Assembly (NCBI GenBank): GCA_039704465.1
Contig: JASFAU010000013.1
Location: 744,001-808,000, forward strand
Reading direction: 5' to 3'
DNA length: 64,000 bases
Source of the DNA: Plasmodiophora brassicae
Taxonomy: Eukaryota; Endomyxa; Phytomyxea; Plasmodiophorida; Plasmodiophoridae
The notes under the pieces are model-generated. The model saw only the letters and a list, made by a program, of their open reading frames with translations, did not search any database and had not been told where the DNA came from. The position numbers were made by a program, and so were the translations under genes. Shown here one piece after another: positions 41,801 through 52,396 of this stretch. Every line of letters begins with the position of its first letter. Position 1 is the stretch's first letter.

Positions 41801-44800
41801 CGCGGATCATGAGGCAGCGGGTCAAGGCTCGGCACGCGATGCCAGCGGTGTGGGCGGTATGGATGCTCTCCCTGACATGTATTTGCCAACACTGCAATGC
41901 ATGCCGTACTTGCACCTTGTTGCGAACGTGGGCGCACCGGGCCAGGTGTCGTTTGGCGGCCTAATGCAGGTTTCAGATGGAGCACCGAGTACATGTGGAA
42001 ACCACTGCCGTACGCGTCGCATTCTTGTGCGAGTCGCCCATTGAAGCACAAGACCCGACATCAACTTCCTCATGACACGCGTTCGCATAAGGTTTTCTCG
42101 GCTGGACATCTCTCGTGCAACCTACCATGCAGTGTTGAGCCATGAGACGTGTACTGATCTCTAGAGAAACCAACCTTAACGAAGTGGTGCCACACTCCCA
42201 GCGCCATGCTCTGCTGTCGAGATGAACTGCGATGGTGAAGACGCTCCATTTGTGTTCGGAATCGGTACCGCAACCGGGCCTTATTGATCCAGATCCTAAA
42301 CAGCATCTGCTGACGGTGCCGGTCAAGAACAGCAGAAAGGCTCGATGCCATGTGATTCAGCGATCTCCGAAGGCGTTTCTTCGCATCTTGAATGCGACCC
42401 TTGTCGATAAACGACCGCCAGAAACGCCAACCATTAGCAACGTTCGTCCTCCACACATATCGCATGAAGCGTGTCAGGATCTGAAATGGGTTACGCTAAG
42501 CGGTATTATCACGCCGTCCATACTGGTGGTACCTTCCGTTCGTGCTCCACTTGACGTTCTCTGATGCAGGTTGCCCTCCAGGATCGCATTGTTGTCATCA
42601 GAGTGTGCGTTCTAGTCGCAGTGAAAGTGTGATGAAGAACGCGACGCAGCCAAGCACGAGACAGTGCCATCCGCGACCATTTCCGGAAGGTTCTATCGAG
42701 AGCCCACCGCCGACTCGCCTTCTCGGCCAACTTCATCCGTTCCTGTTCGAGCATGCGCTCTTCGACTTTCATTGCTAACGCAATGGCCCTAATTCGGATG
42801 CGTCAGTTGGGGGCTTCGAAAGACTAAGCAACGGGACTGACGTCCAGCGCTTCCACGCGAATCGTTTCGCAGCGGATAGTATGAGTTTGACGGCGCGTCC
42901 AACGGCGGATCGTTCGTGAGCGACTCTCTTGGAGACCGCTCGCCATTGTCGCAAAGACCGTGCGAGGGCACCCGTGGTTAACCTGAAACCGTGCAACGTT
43001 ACAAACGGTATCCACTCGTTCCAGTGCAGAATCAAACCAACTTCGCCAGGCACCGTCGTAGCGTCTTGCACTCGTGGACAAAGTCGACCCATACTCTGAA
43101 GCGAACGCGCTGCAGGTTCAGCTTCCAGTTGCGGATCACCCGATCCATCGTTTCCTTTCGTCGTCGCGCCTATTAAACAGCCACCGCAGTCTCAGTCGCA
43201 CCCGCCGCAATGACTCCCATGTTGATCTGACCTCAACAGCATCAACGATCGATTGCGCAGCAGCCGCCTTGGTGAAAGTTCGCCAGTGGTGCAAAGCTCG
43301 GAATTTCGCAATGGCATCCAGTCGCGACAGACGCTTCCCCAACCTGCAAATTACGTCAACCCGAAGGACTGTCTCCATTGTCCAATGAGTACAAGACCTT
43401 TCGCGTGTCCCTTTCTGTTCCGCGACGAACGACCGCCAATGCGCGAACAGGTTGAACAGGTTCGCGCCGCGCCACAGTTTCATAATGCGTTTCTGTACGC
43501 CCTTCTGCTCGTCGGAGAACGTAGTCCGGGTGCCTGTCGGCGAATGGTCTTCTACACGGACATCGTCTTGGAATTGCACTGAACTTCGTCGCGATCGCAA
43601 CGATGCCACATTGTCATCCCCGTCCGAAACGCGGACAACACTCATCCTGGATATTATCGGCGGCATCTCTTCAGGCTCATTCCTCGGTCGGGCTTCGTCG
43701 ATGTCAGGCAACGGGTTCGTAACCGACGCCAGTCTTTCCACCAGCCTCTGGTGATCGAGACCTGGCGCGGGTGCAAGACCGCCTAGCGAATACGTCGCGG
43801 CACGATAAGAGGTCGTGTCCATATTGTCTCCAGATGGGCCACTGGACGCAAGACTGGACCGTCGCGATAACCGATCCAGAACCTGCTGGACAACGTCTTG
43901 CGTCGACACCACACTTGACATTCGCGTGTGGCTCCCACTCGCCGTCTTCTTCAGTACGTTCATACGCCATGTCATGAACGCTTTCCACACCTGACCGAAT
44001 CGCATGTTAACAGCAGCGCAATGATTTGCAATCCCGACAACCTTCGCTCGATAGAGACGTGTCAGAACCCGCACAATAAGACGCCGCCTCGTATAGGCTT
44101 GGCGCCATTTGACCCATATGCGTCTCTGAATGTCAATCAGTCGACTGCGAACTGCTCGCCAGCGTTGCCAGCGACCTTCCAGACACGTCGTAGGCGCAGG
44201 AGAGCGTCCACGCCTACCGTCGTCACTTTTCGACGACGGCGACGACCGTGCAAGCGCGCCTTCCATTTAGCCAACCAACGTCGACGAATGACATGCGCCT
44301 GGAAGTACCGGCACCTAGCGTGCAAACGCAATACGTTGACCTGGACGACGGCATGAAGTTACATGACGCGACAGCGACAATGGGGAAATGAGGGGCACCG
44401 CACCCATTGGTGTAGCCAACACCTGACGATGTTCGTGTTTCGGCGTGCCTGAAAAGCCTGAACCATGGTGTCAATGATCCGGTCGTGGTTGACGGTCGTT
44501 CGCCAGCGACGAAGGGATCGAAGTATCTGGTGTGTGGAGTCAACGCAAACATGGCCAAAGGCGGCATTGCCAGCGGACCTGGGCGCTCAAGGAACTATTG
44601 AGAACGCGACGCAGAGCATCCCGCCTTTGCTGTGATTCGTCAATAAATCCGACCCATGCGTTCCATACGATTCGCATGTGTCGTCTGGCGGCATACGTAT
44701 TAGCATGCTGACTAACCGGCCGACAATGCTCGCAGGCAAACCTGTTATTACGGGCGTCGTCGCCGGCGACAATGGACTCGGCGATGGCGTGCCTTCGTTT

Positions 44801-47776
44801 TAGGTGCTTGATGTTCGCCATTAACGCGGCGCGCCACTTAGCCTGCCATAACCGGTACCACCTGGTTGCCAAGACAATCCTGTCATTGCGCGCATGGAAC
44901 GAAACAAACAAGGCGAACCTGGCCGTTAGCGTTATACGAAGACGGGCCACAGCGTGCCGGCAGCGTCGCGACCGACGAGCAGTCGCCACCCAAATCCGGA
45001 CCGCATCCACAACCATCGCGTTCTTTCTCGTACGTTCCTGGGCCATCAGCAGGGTCTCTATGGTCGCCTCGCGTTTCCGATCCATCCAAATGACAGATCT
45101 CCACCTGCACAAGGGAACCCTTAGAAACGGAAAGGGCGCGCACGGCTTCACATCGTAACTCGTTCCAAGCGTCTCGACGAAGGTGCACCGATCTTCGGTA
45201 TAAAACGCGTGCCAGTGCCGACCTAGCTACGCGACGACGACGCGTCTGCCACCGCCACGCTTCCAGCAAGGCCAGAGCATGACGGCGGATACGCGCGCGA
45301 TCGCATGAAATGCTGGCGGCGTGCTGTGCGTCCGCCTTTGTCGCCGCCATTGTCATCGAACGCCACACTCTCCAAGCCGGCTTGGGTTTGCCCTTCGCGA
45401 ACCTAAGAAAGCCCCCCAAGTCAGGAAGCCGTCGTAGATGACGAGCCGCGAACAAGCCGACCTGATGATCGTTCCAATTGCGGCACGTTGTCGGGCGATA
45501 TAGGTACGCCAGGCGAGGAAGGCGCGTCGCCTCCGAACGAATGCATCCAGCACGGCCGCAGTCGCTTCAGCATGATCACGATCAGCATTATCATCCGCCT
45601 GCCGCATCGACGAGGCAAGTGAACGCCAAACTCGCAAGGCACGACGTTCATCGTGCCTAGCGAACATGACCATCAGATGTCCGAGCCTTCCTCGACGATC
45701 CTCCGTCATCTACGTTGCTCGAATGAACCATGTGAACGGCAGAAAATAAACCAGAGAGCGACCTTGGCGCGTAGCCTTTGATCGGCGAGACGTCCTGTGG
45801 CAAACGTTGCCCATTGGTGCAACGCGTCCCGAAGTTTGGAACGTCGCGACTGCAATAGGAACACGGTAATGACGCGACGAGCCGAACGCCGAGCCAGGCG
45901 CCAGCGCGCCCAGCAATGGAACGTCTTTGTTAGAACCGTGCGGCTAGATAGCAGGGCATGTTGCCGCGCATTGCTATCCTCTTGCCGAAGGTCAGCAACC
46001 TGCACCCGCTAGCGTTAGTCAGGGGCCCTGTTGCGTCGCTTCGCCAACATACAACGCGTTTCATCCGGCTGAACACATGCGAAAGCTGAAGACGGTGAAG
46101 GCGCTTGCATGCGTTCGCAAGGGCTTGTTTGATGTGACGTCGACGGAGTGTCGCCATACGCCATGACCGGAACATAGAGGCGCGCTTGGCCACACGGTTG
46201 TGCTCGAGGAAACGGTCGGAAGAGACAGCCAGTTCGTAGTTCCGACGTAGTGCCATCATCGCGAAACGAACCTTCCGAACCCGTTCTTTATCATCAAGGC
46301 GTCCTGCGTTGCCAGGTAAGCGAACGGGATTGTTCATACACTCGGGGGTGGTGCCTACCTAATGCCATGCCGAGCTTGCGGTTTCGAGTTCGCTTCAACT
46401 TCACGTTCAAGCGCAGAGCAAGGAACGCTTTGAAGAGTACTGTGGCCGATGATGACGAAAGGACACGTTCTCGTAGTCGGTTCAGCGCCAGCCGCATCGT
46501 CGCGATACGTGCGACGTTGACGAGCCGGCTCAGAGCTTGTCGAGCACTGCGCCGCAGGAGCCACCGAGAACGCCATCGCGACCACGTTTTCGACCGTATT
46601 CGCTGACGTACAACGCAGGCGAACATATCGAATGGGACGGTATCGACGCCGGGCAGATTGTTCCTAAAGGCGTTCAGCCTCCAGGTCTGGAATGCGACAC
46701 GAACCGGGTTCCTGTCCGCAATGCGTCGCGCAATCGAATGCAACAGGTATCGGCGCCGCTCCGCGTGCCGTTCCGCGAACGCCACCTGGCGCCAACGAGC
46801 GAACGCGTACCGTACTGGCATCGTACGCGACAGGCCCAACATGCGGCCTATAAGCAAACGGGACCGGCGACGGTGTGCGGCATGGCCGACCCAGACTCGG
46901 AGCGTGCGTAGCATTCGGCGATGTCGCGTGACACGTTTCAGGTCGGCGTGTTTCCGCAGGCAGACAACGGTGGACGTTAGCCAACGTCGGAAAGCGGTTC
47001 GCGCGCGAGGTTTTTCAATCTTGTTCCGGATGAGGTCTAGACCGCGACGAATGCGCTGACGTCGTTCGCGTGCCGCCTTCCACATTGACAGGTGCCGCGC
47101 CAGGCACCACTGCGCTTCCAGCCGTGCTAGCGCCACTCCCATAACATTCGCCGAACGCGATCGGAACCGGAACGCGGCCCGTCGCCAAAGCGACAGGTAC
47201 TTTCGACGGGTCGGTGCATCGGGATTCGCGACCGTGATCGTGGGCGCGAAACGTAAACGATGCAATGCATGCCGCATCGCCGCTTTTCGACCCAGCCTGT
47301 CCACTAATGTCAGCCAGGTTGCGAGTGGGAAGGCCTCCCAGCTACCTGAATGCCCGTTGCAGAGCAGCGCCGACGCGGAGACGGTGACGATAGCGATGGC
47401 GCCATCGGAGTAAAATGTTTCGCGCCAAACGTCGTTGCCTTTCAGCATCGTGACGTTGAGCGTAAAGGGCGAGGCGCAAGGCATGGCGCCAAGCGCCGAA
47501 GGCAGCTTTCGATTGGCGCCGGCAACGGCACTCGTCTAGTGCCTTGTCGAGTACGGAATCGGCATCAGCGGTAGCGATATAGCGGGCGACCGCGAAGAGG
47601 ACACCGACGAAAGGGTTGGAGGCGGTACAAGCGCCTGCGACAGCGCGGAATAGCGACAGTCGCCCAGCCGCGACCCCATCAATCTGTTGTGCTTGACTGA
47701 CAAGGTTCTCCCGCAGCCTTGCAAGCTGCGACTCGCGCTCAGCCAGCAATCGTTGCTCCATAGCAGTCGTCGCCAT
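38828..47776 (-). CDS. Very long Sfi1-like centrin-binding-repeat protein
   Basis: A minus-strand gene from ATG 47776 (MATTAMEQRLLAERESQLAR) to about 38828. The span is full of short Arg/Trp-rich helical repeats, such as AFGAWRHALRLALYAQRH, LRWRHRYRHRLRVGAALQ, AFRRWLTSTVVCLRKHAD, YAFARWRQVAFAERHAER, AFQTWRLNAFRN and AFLQWRQHLQERRLRAR. The pattern A-x2-x-W-R every 30-40 residues is that of Sfi1 repeats, which bind centrin at spindle pole bodies, centrosomes or basal bodies. The C-terminal part (about 39550-38830) is a true coiled coil followed by more WR repeats. Dozens of small introns break the frame, and I could not map them all. The product may exceed 2,000 residues. It may be more than one gene, but orientation and repeat type stay constant. 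It diverges from the kinase gene. Confidence 0.65.
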
Positions 47777-47926
47777 CGTCGACCTGCGTGCCTGCACGCG
47801 GCCAGCAAGCCGGCAACACCAGCGCACAGCACGACTGTGTGTCGGGGTGCATGGTTGGCCCACCCCGGGTCACTCGAATGGTATATTGCCCGTTCGCTTT
47901 GGCCTGAAACAGAAACTTCTGATCAA
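47777..47926. promoter_or_regulatory. Short bidirectional promoter region
   Basis: Only 150 bases separate the start codons of the divergent Sfi1-like and kinase genes, so they must share upstream sequence. No obvious core element is seen. Confidence 0.4.
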
Positions 47927-48931
47927 ATGCGCTACGAACCCAGACAAGACGTACCTACGCCTTACGCCAAGGTCCGAGAGCGTCCGTTGGCCGAGAGCAT
48001 AATCCTGACTCGATACGGCCGAGTTAAGATGGGAAGCGCGGTCGTAGCGCCAGGTTGCCTGTCGTCATCGTCGCCGTTGCTGTCGCCCGAGGACGATTTC
48101 CTAGCTACTTACGACAAGGTGGCACGGATCCGCAGGTCGCTATCGGGTAGCATTACCCTGGTGCGGCACAGGCTGTCAGGCGAGCTGTTCGCGATGAAGA
48201 CCGTCTGCCGCGACCTGCCCTTGTGCAGCGAGAATGCGCGCAACGAAATCGAGCTGATGACAGAGCTGTCCAGATCGATCGGCGGGTACGACAACGTCGT
48301 GCAGTTGGCCGACCACTTGACTCTGGACAGTAGCACGCACATCATCGTCATGGAGTACGTCCCCGGCGGCGACCTCCTGGACCTCCTGCAGGTGAACGGG
48401 CCCACGCCGGAGTCGAAGGCTCGCATCGTGTTTCAGGGCATCGTTCGGGGCCTGACCGCTTTGCACCGCAAGTGGATTTGCCACCTGGACCTGTCCCTAG
48501 AGAATATCCTCCTGTCCAAGGACGGCGCTCCGAAGATATGCGATCTGGGTCAGGCGCGTCGCTTCCAGCTCGGTGAGTACTTCCGCGGCCGTAAGGGTTC
48601 GATGCGTCCAGGGAAGCTGGAATACATGGCCCCTGAGGTGTACGCAGGGCAATGCTTCAAAGGACCCGACGCCGACGTCTGGTCGCTGGGCGTCTGCCTG
48701 TTCTGCCTTCTCTTCGCGTGCCACCCGTACCGCGCAACGTCGTCGGGCGCCGTCAACCACGAACACCTTCTCCGGGACGGCCCGCAGGCGCTCGCCCATC
48801 GCTGGAACCTGCACCCTGCCGTCTCCGACGACGCGTTCGACCTCCTATCCGCCATGCTGCGCCCCGCCGCCACCCGCATCACCCTGGCCGACGTCGCCGC
48901 CCACCACTGGACGAACCCGCTGGACACTTGA
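47927..48931 (+). CDS. Protein kinase with atypical catalytic loop (HLDLSLEN, DLG)
   Basis: A single-exon kinase from ATG 47927 to TGA 48931, about 334 residues. The order is: an N-terminal extension of about 60 residues, beta-3 lysine in ELFAMKTV, alpha-C glutamate in NEIELM, hinge MEYVPGGDLLDLL, catalytic loop HLDLSLEN instead of HRDLKPEN, magnesium loop ICDLGQAR (DLG for DFG), APE motif LEYMAPEV, and DVWSLGVCLFCLL in helix F. The catalytic Asp, Asn and metal Asp are kept, so activity is plausible. Arg of HRD is Leu, suggesting control without the usual activation-loop phosphate contact. Variants of this type (H-x-D-x-S-x-E-N) are common in some protist kinase families. The substrate is unknown. 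A GTG-started frame upstream overlaps the Sfi1-like gene and is ignored. Confidence 0.9.
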   Translation: MRYEPRQDVPTPYAKVRERPLAESIILTRYGRVKMGSAVVAPGCLSSSSPLLSPEDDFLATYDKVARIRRSLSGSITLVRHRLSGELFAMKTVCRDLPLCSENARNEIELMTELSRSIGGYDNVVQLADHLTLDSSTHIIVMEYVPGGDLLDLLQVNGPTPESKARIVFQGIVRGLTALHRKWICHLDLSLENILLSKDGAPKICDLGQARRFQLGEYFRGRKGSMRPGKLEYMAPEVYAGQCFKGPDADVWSLGVCLFCLLFACHPYRATSSGAVNHEHLLRDGPQALAHRWNLHPAVSDDAFDLLSAMLRPAATRITLADVAAHHWTNPLDT

Positions 48932-49056
48932 TGCCACACTTTGTTGTCATGAGAATGAAAACAGAGCCGCGGCTCCGCCGGCGCCATCAACTCGCTCTCT
49001 GTCGACGGCACATTTAGCGCGCCGGCCGCAGCGGGCGCGGCGCCGGCCGACAGACC

Positions 49057-50297
49057 ATGAGCCAGCCCGCCGATGACATCAACATCGCCGAGTAAGTGTG
49101 CGCGCCCTGCGACGGGTGGGACGCGCGTGCCAGACATAACGACGCTGGTTCAGGCAGATGCATGTGCTGCGAGCGATTCGCGAGCAGGCGCAGTCGGAGT
49201 TCGAGCGCGCCCAGCACACGATCCAGACGGCGCTGGAAGGTGGTTGCGGCGGCTCAGTGCTATGTAGACAGCCACGGGTGAGAACGCTGATGGAATATTG
49301 TACAGAGGCGGACTCGGCAACGATAACGAGTAAGCAGGCGTCGGAAGCGATGAAGCAGCAGATCCTGGCGGCATTCGGTGCGAGTACCGAAGAATTTCGG
49401 TACGGGGGTGGGTCTGACACCTGTCATTCTACGTTAGTCTGAGGCGTGCGCCTAGGGCAGCAAACGCTTGTGCTGCGAAGATTATGTCGATCATACAGGC
49501 GAAAGTGTCGTCAACACGCACGCGTAACGATTCCGCCTGCACCTGCGTCTGTATGCACCGATTTGAGTTGACACATGATGTTCAGCGCGGATGGTCACCA
49601 AGGTCCAGCCGATCCATCTGTACGGCACGGCAGTGGCTAGAGGCCCTGATGAGTACGTAGCTGGCTGTTGATCCAATAACGCTCGGCTGACATTGCGCTT
49701 AGCGATGTATGGACGCATCGAGACGACGCGCCGTTCGAACCTGGTTCTGCCGTTGCTGCTCTGATCGACGAGCATTCGGAGCCGAACCTGTGGATTCTGG
49801 CGTCGGTGGTCTCCTACGACCGGAAACGTGATCGATACACCGTCGTGGACAATGAAGCAGACGACGTGGGGAATCGGGAGACAGTCAAGTGTGGCCCCAG
49901 TACTGCCGATACCTTCCATCACACGTGCTCATGCGCGTTACCTGCCCAGGGACTACATCATTGACAGCGACCGCGTCCTGCTGCTGCCATCCGATGAACA
50001 GGTTCCGCTGACGAGGCGCGTCGAGTTCCAGAAAGACGAGACGGTCCTCGCCATCTTCCCGCAAACGACCGTCTTCTACCCTGCCGTCGTCGTCTCCGGC
50101 CCGAAAAAGGTCAGCGTCGTCCCGACTGCCTCGCTCGACGTGCGCCTGATAGGTTGGTCGTCGTCGCCTCCCAGAACAAAGGGCACTACCTGCTCCAGTT
50201 CGCCGACGACGAGACGAAACAACGCAAAGTGCCCGCCCACCACGTCGTCCCGCTGCCGGCTCGGTACTATAACCAGTCGGAGGAGCTGACCCTGTAA
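49057..50297 (+). CDS. SGF29: SGF29-like SAGA subunit with tandem Tudor domains
   Basis: SGF29 reads H3K4 methylation for SAGA/ADA histone acetyltransferase complexes. The gene starts MSQPADDINIAE, has an intron at 49092-49153, then a helical N-terminal part (MHVLRAIREQAQSEFERAQ). A stretch at 49230-49690 is unresolved and holds at least one more intron (QASEAMKQQILAAFG is probably coding). The Tudor part is clear: EHSEPNLWILASVVSYDRKR, YTVVDNE, an intron at 49889-49949, IIDSDRVLLLPSDEQ, VLAIFPQTTVFYPAVVVSG, an intron at 50110-50174, and GHYLLQFADDET to the stop at 50297. These match the SGF29 blocks WILA.VVSY, RRRVIPLP and VLALYPQTTCFYRA. One Tyr of the methyl-lysine cage (LYPQTT) is Phe here; the second (TTxFY) is kept. 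It is nuclear by family. Confidence 0.82.
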
Positions 50298-50396
50298 CGA
50301 CAGCAGCCTTCGTCGGCGTATCTATTACCTATCCGAGCAGCAGAGTCCAGTAAAGCGGTTATTGTCGCACTCGATTTAGACGGTGACCGGTGCGGC

Positions 50397-52385
50397 ATGG
50401 CGGCGCGTGCTGTCGCTCGAGCGTTCGCTCGCGTCGGTCGACGACCCCCGGGTCTGCGGTACATGGACGCCGCCACGATCATGGAGCGCCCGAGCGTCCC
50501 GCAGGCCATGCGCCTGCTGCAGGACGGGTGCGACCCGGCGCACGGCTGGGCCGTCTTCCAGCGCGTGCTCTGCTCCCAGCACGTGCTCGACCCGGCCTTC
50601 TTCGAGCAGATGCTCCAGTTCTGCCAGCGATACGACCCGTCCAGGGTCGTCGACGTCATGAACGTGGCCGTATCACGCGGTGGCCTCTCCCCCCAGGCCA
50701 TCGACACGCTGTTCTCCGCCTTCCTCGTCGCTTCCCACAAAGCGAAACCTCCACCCGTTGCGTACGCGTTCGAGCTCTACTCGAAACACGACGTTCTTCA
50801 TACGTCCACGACAGCACTGAACGGATTGGTCAGCCTCTGCCGGGTCGCGAACGACGCCTCGTCCGCGTTCCCGCTTCTGGACGACGCCCTGAAGCGCAAC
50901 CTGACGATCGGCCCGGATTTGTTCGCGTCGTTCGCGTTGTGCTGCGCCGAATCAGGGTCGGCGCAAGGGGCCGACGTTGCAGAGAAGATGCTGGACGATG
51001 ATGTCTCGACGCAGATCAGGTTCCCTCGTCAGCACGCGCCGTTCGGGCACCTGGTCCAGGTCCTGATCGCGCACCATCGCCTGGAATCGGCCGTCCGCGT
51101 CTTGGACGTGATGGAAACCCTGACGATCCCTAACCGGGATCGTCAGGCTGCTGTCCAGAAGGTGCTCGTGGCCCTTGCCAAGGCCACGCACGTGCCTCTG
51201 ATGATGCTCGTGTTCCGGGCGATGAAGGTCGGTGCCGTGCCGGGCGTGCTCAGCGCCATGATCACCGCTGCCGGGCGGGCGTTCGACGGCACCGCTGTGG
51301 CGACGCTTCACCGATACGCCAGCGAAACCGGAATGCTCGGCAGCGACCCGATCGTCACCAGGCTGATGTCGTCGTACGAACTCTGTATGAACCTGGACGC
51401 CTGCGACGAGCTGTTCAGAGGCGCCGCGAGCGCGCCCGCCTACACGGCCATGATTGCAGCGTACAGCAACCATGGCCTGCTGGACAAGGCCATAGCCACG
51501 TTCGGCGCGATGCAGGAGGCGCGACTGCGTCCGACGAAGGAGACGCTGCTGGCGTTGCTGTCCGGGTGCAGGAAGGTGGCCGATCTGGAACGCGCCCAGG
51601 CCATCCTGGCTGATTTCGCCAGGACGTGGCAGATCCATCCCGGCCACGTGCACGCCAATTGCATGGTCGACCTGTACGCCCGGGTCGATGACCTGGACGC
51701 CGCCGAGCGATTCGTTGCCGGCCAAGCAACGTTCAACGACAGTGTATCGTGCTGGGCGCGCGTTCTTCGCGCGTGCCGCAAGAAACACGACGTTGAACGA
51801 GCGGAGCGCGTCTTTGCTCGCATTCTCGGTATCCCATGCGCGTCGCCAGAGGCAAGGGCACCGTCGTACGCGTTAATGGCGAGCGTATACGCGCGTGCTC
51901 GACGTCTATCCGACCTGTCGCGGTTGCGGGCCGAGATGACGAGCATGCGAGTCCCTGTTCCCGACAGCAGGCCGACGGTGACGTCGCTGCTGCTGGATGA
52001 TCGTCGCATCGATTTCCTATCCGGCGACGCCGAACAGCCACCCGGTGCCGTCGAGCAGCACTCGATGATGATAGACAACCTGCTGAGCGACGGCTACACA
52101 GTGGACACGTCGGTGGTCTGGGCCGATGCCGACGCATCGTCCACTGAGGACCGGGCGAGAGCATCGGTGCTGATGCATGGCGAGAAACTGGCGGTCGCCT
52201 ACGCCCTGATGCGTCCTGGCCCGGCATCGGGCCCCATTCGTCTGACGACGCGCGCGCCGCTGTGCCTGGACTGCCACGATGCCCTCAGGCGGGTGTCGTC
52301 GCTGTACGACCGCCCGATCTTCGTCTTCGAGCACGATAAGCGTCCGCATCGGTTCATCGGCGGCCAGTGCTCATGTGGAGACTAA
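50397..52385 (+). CDS. PPR protein with DYW-type cytidine deaminase domain
   Basis: A single exon of 662 codons from ATG 50397. The first residues (MAARAVARAFARVGRR) look like a mitochondrial presequence. Pentatricopeptide-type helical repeats follow (for example PAYTAMIAAYSNHGLLDKAI, ANCMVDLYARVDDLDAAERF, SCWARVLRACRKKHDVERAE), then E-like motifs. The C-terminus is a DYW domain: zinc/catalytic motif HGEKLAVAYAL (HxE), SGPIRLTTRAPLCLDCHDAL (CxxCH), and the end HRFIGGQCSCGD. The protein stops just before the usual final Tyr-Trp. DYW proteins are C-to-U RNA editing factors of plant organelles, also known from a few protists. The intact HxE and CxxC suggest an active deaminase acting on mitochondrial transcripts. 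It is almost intron-free, unlike its neighbours. Confidence 0.9.
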   Translation: MAARAVARAFARVGRRPPGLRYMDAATIMERPSVPQAMRLLQDGCDPAHGWAVFQRVLCSQHVLDPAFFEQMLQFCQRYDPSRVVDVMNVAVSRGGLSPQAIDTLFSAFLVASHKAKPPPVAYAFELYSKHDVLHTSTTALNGLVSLCRVANDASSAFPLLDDALKRNLTIGPDLFASFALCCAESGSAQGADVAEKMLDDDVSTQIRFPRQHAPFGHLVQVLIAHHRLESAVRVLDVMETLTIPNRDRQAAVQKVLVALAKATHVPLMMLVFRAMKVGAVPGVLSAMITAAGRAFDGTAVATLHRYASETGMLGSDPIVTRLMSSYELCMNLDACDELFRGAASAPAYTAMIAAYSNHGLLDKAIATFGAMQEARLRPTKETLLALLSGCRKVADLERAQAILADFARTWQIHPGHVHANCMVDLYARVDDLDAAERFVAGQATFNDSVSCWARVLRACRKKHDVERAERVFARILGIPCASPEARAPSYALMASVYARARRLSDLSRLRAEMTSMRVPVPDSRPTVTSLLLDDRRIDFLSGDAEQPPGAVEQHSMMIDNLLSDGYTVDTSVVWADADASSTEDRARASVLMHGEKLAVAYALMRPGPASGPIRLTTRAPLCLDCHDALRRVSSLYDRPIFVFEHDKRPHRFIGGQCSCGD

Positions 52386-52396
52386 ACATCGTCCTT

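Noticed and set aside
48573..49017. Arg/Pro-rich frames overlapping the kinase
   Set aside because: Out-of-frame shadows of the kinase coding sequence.
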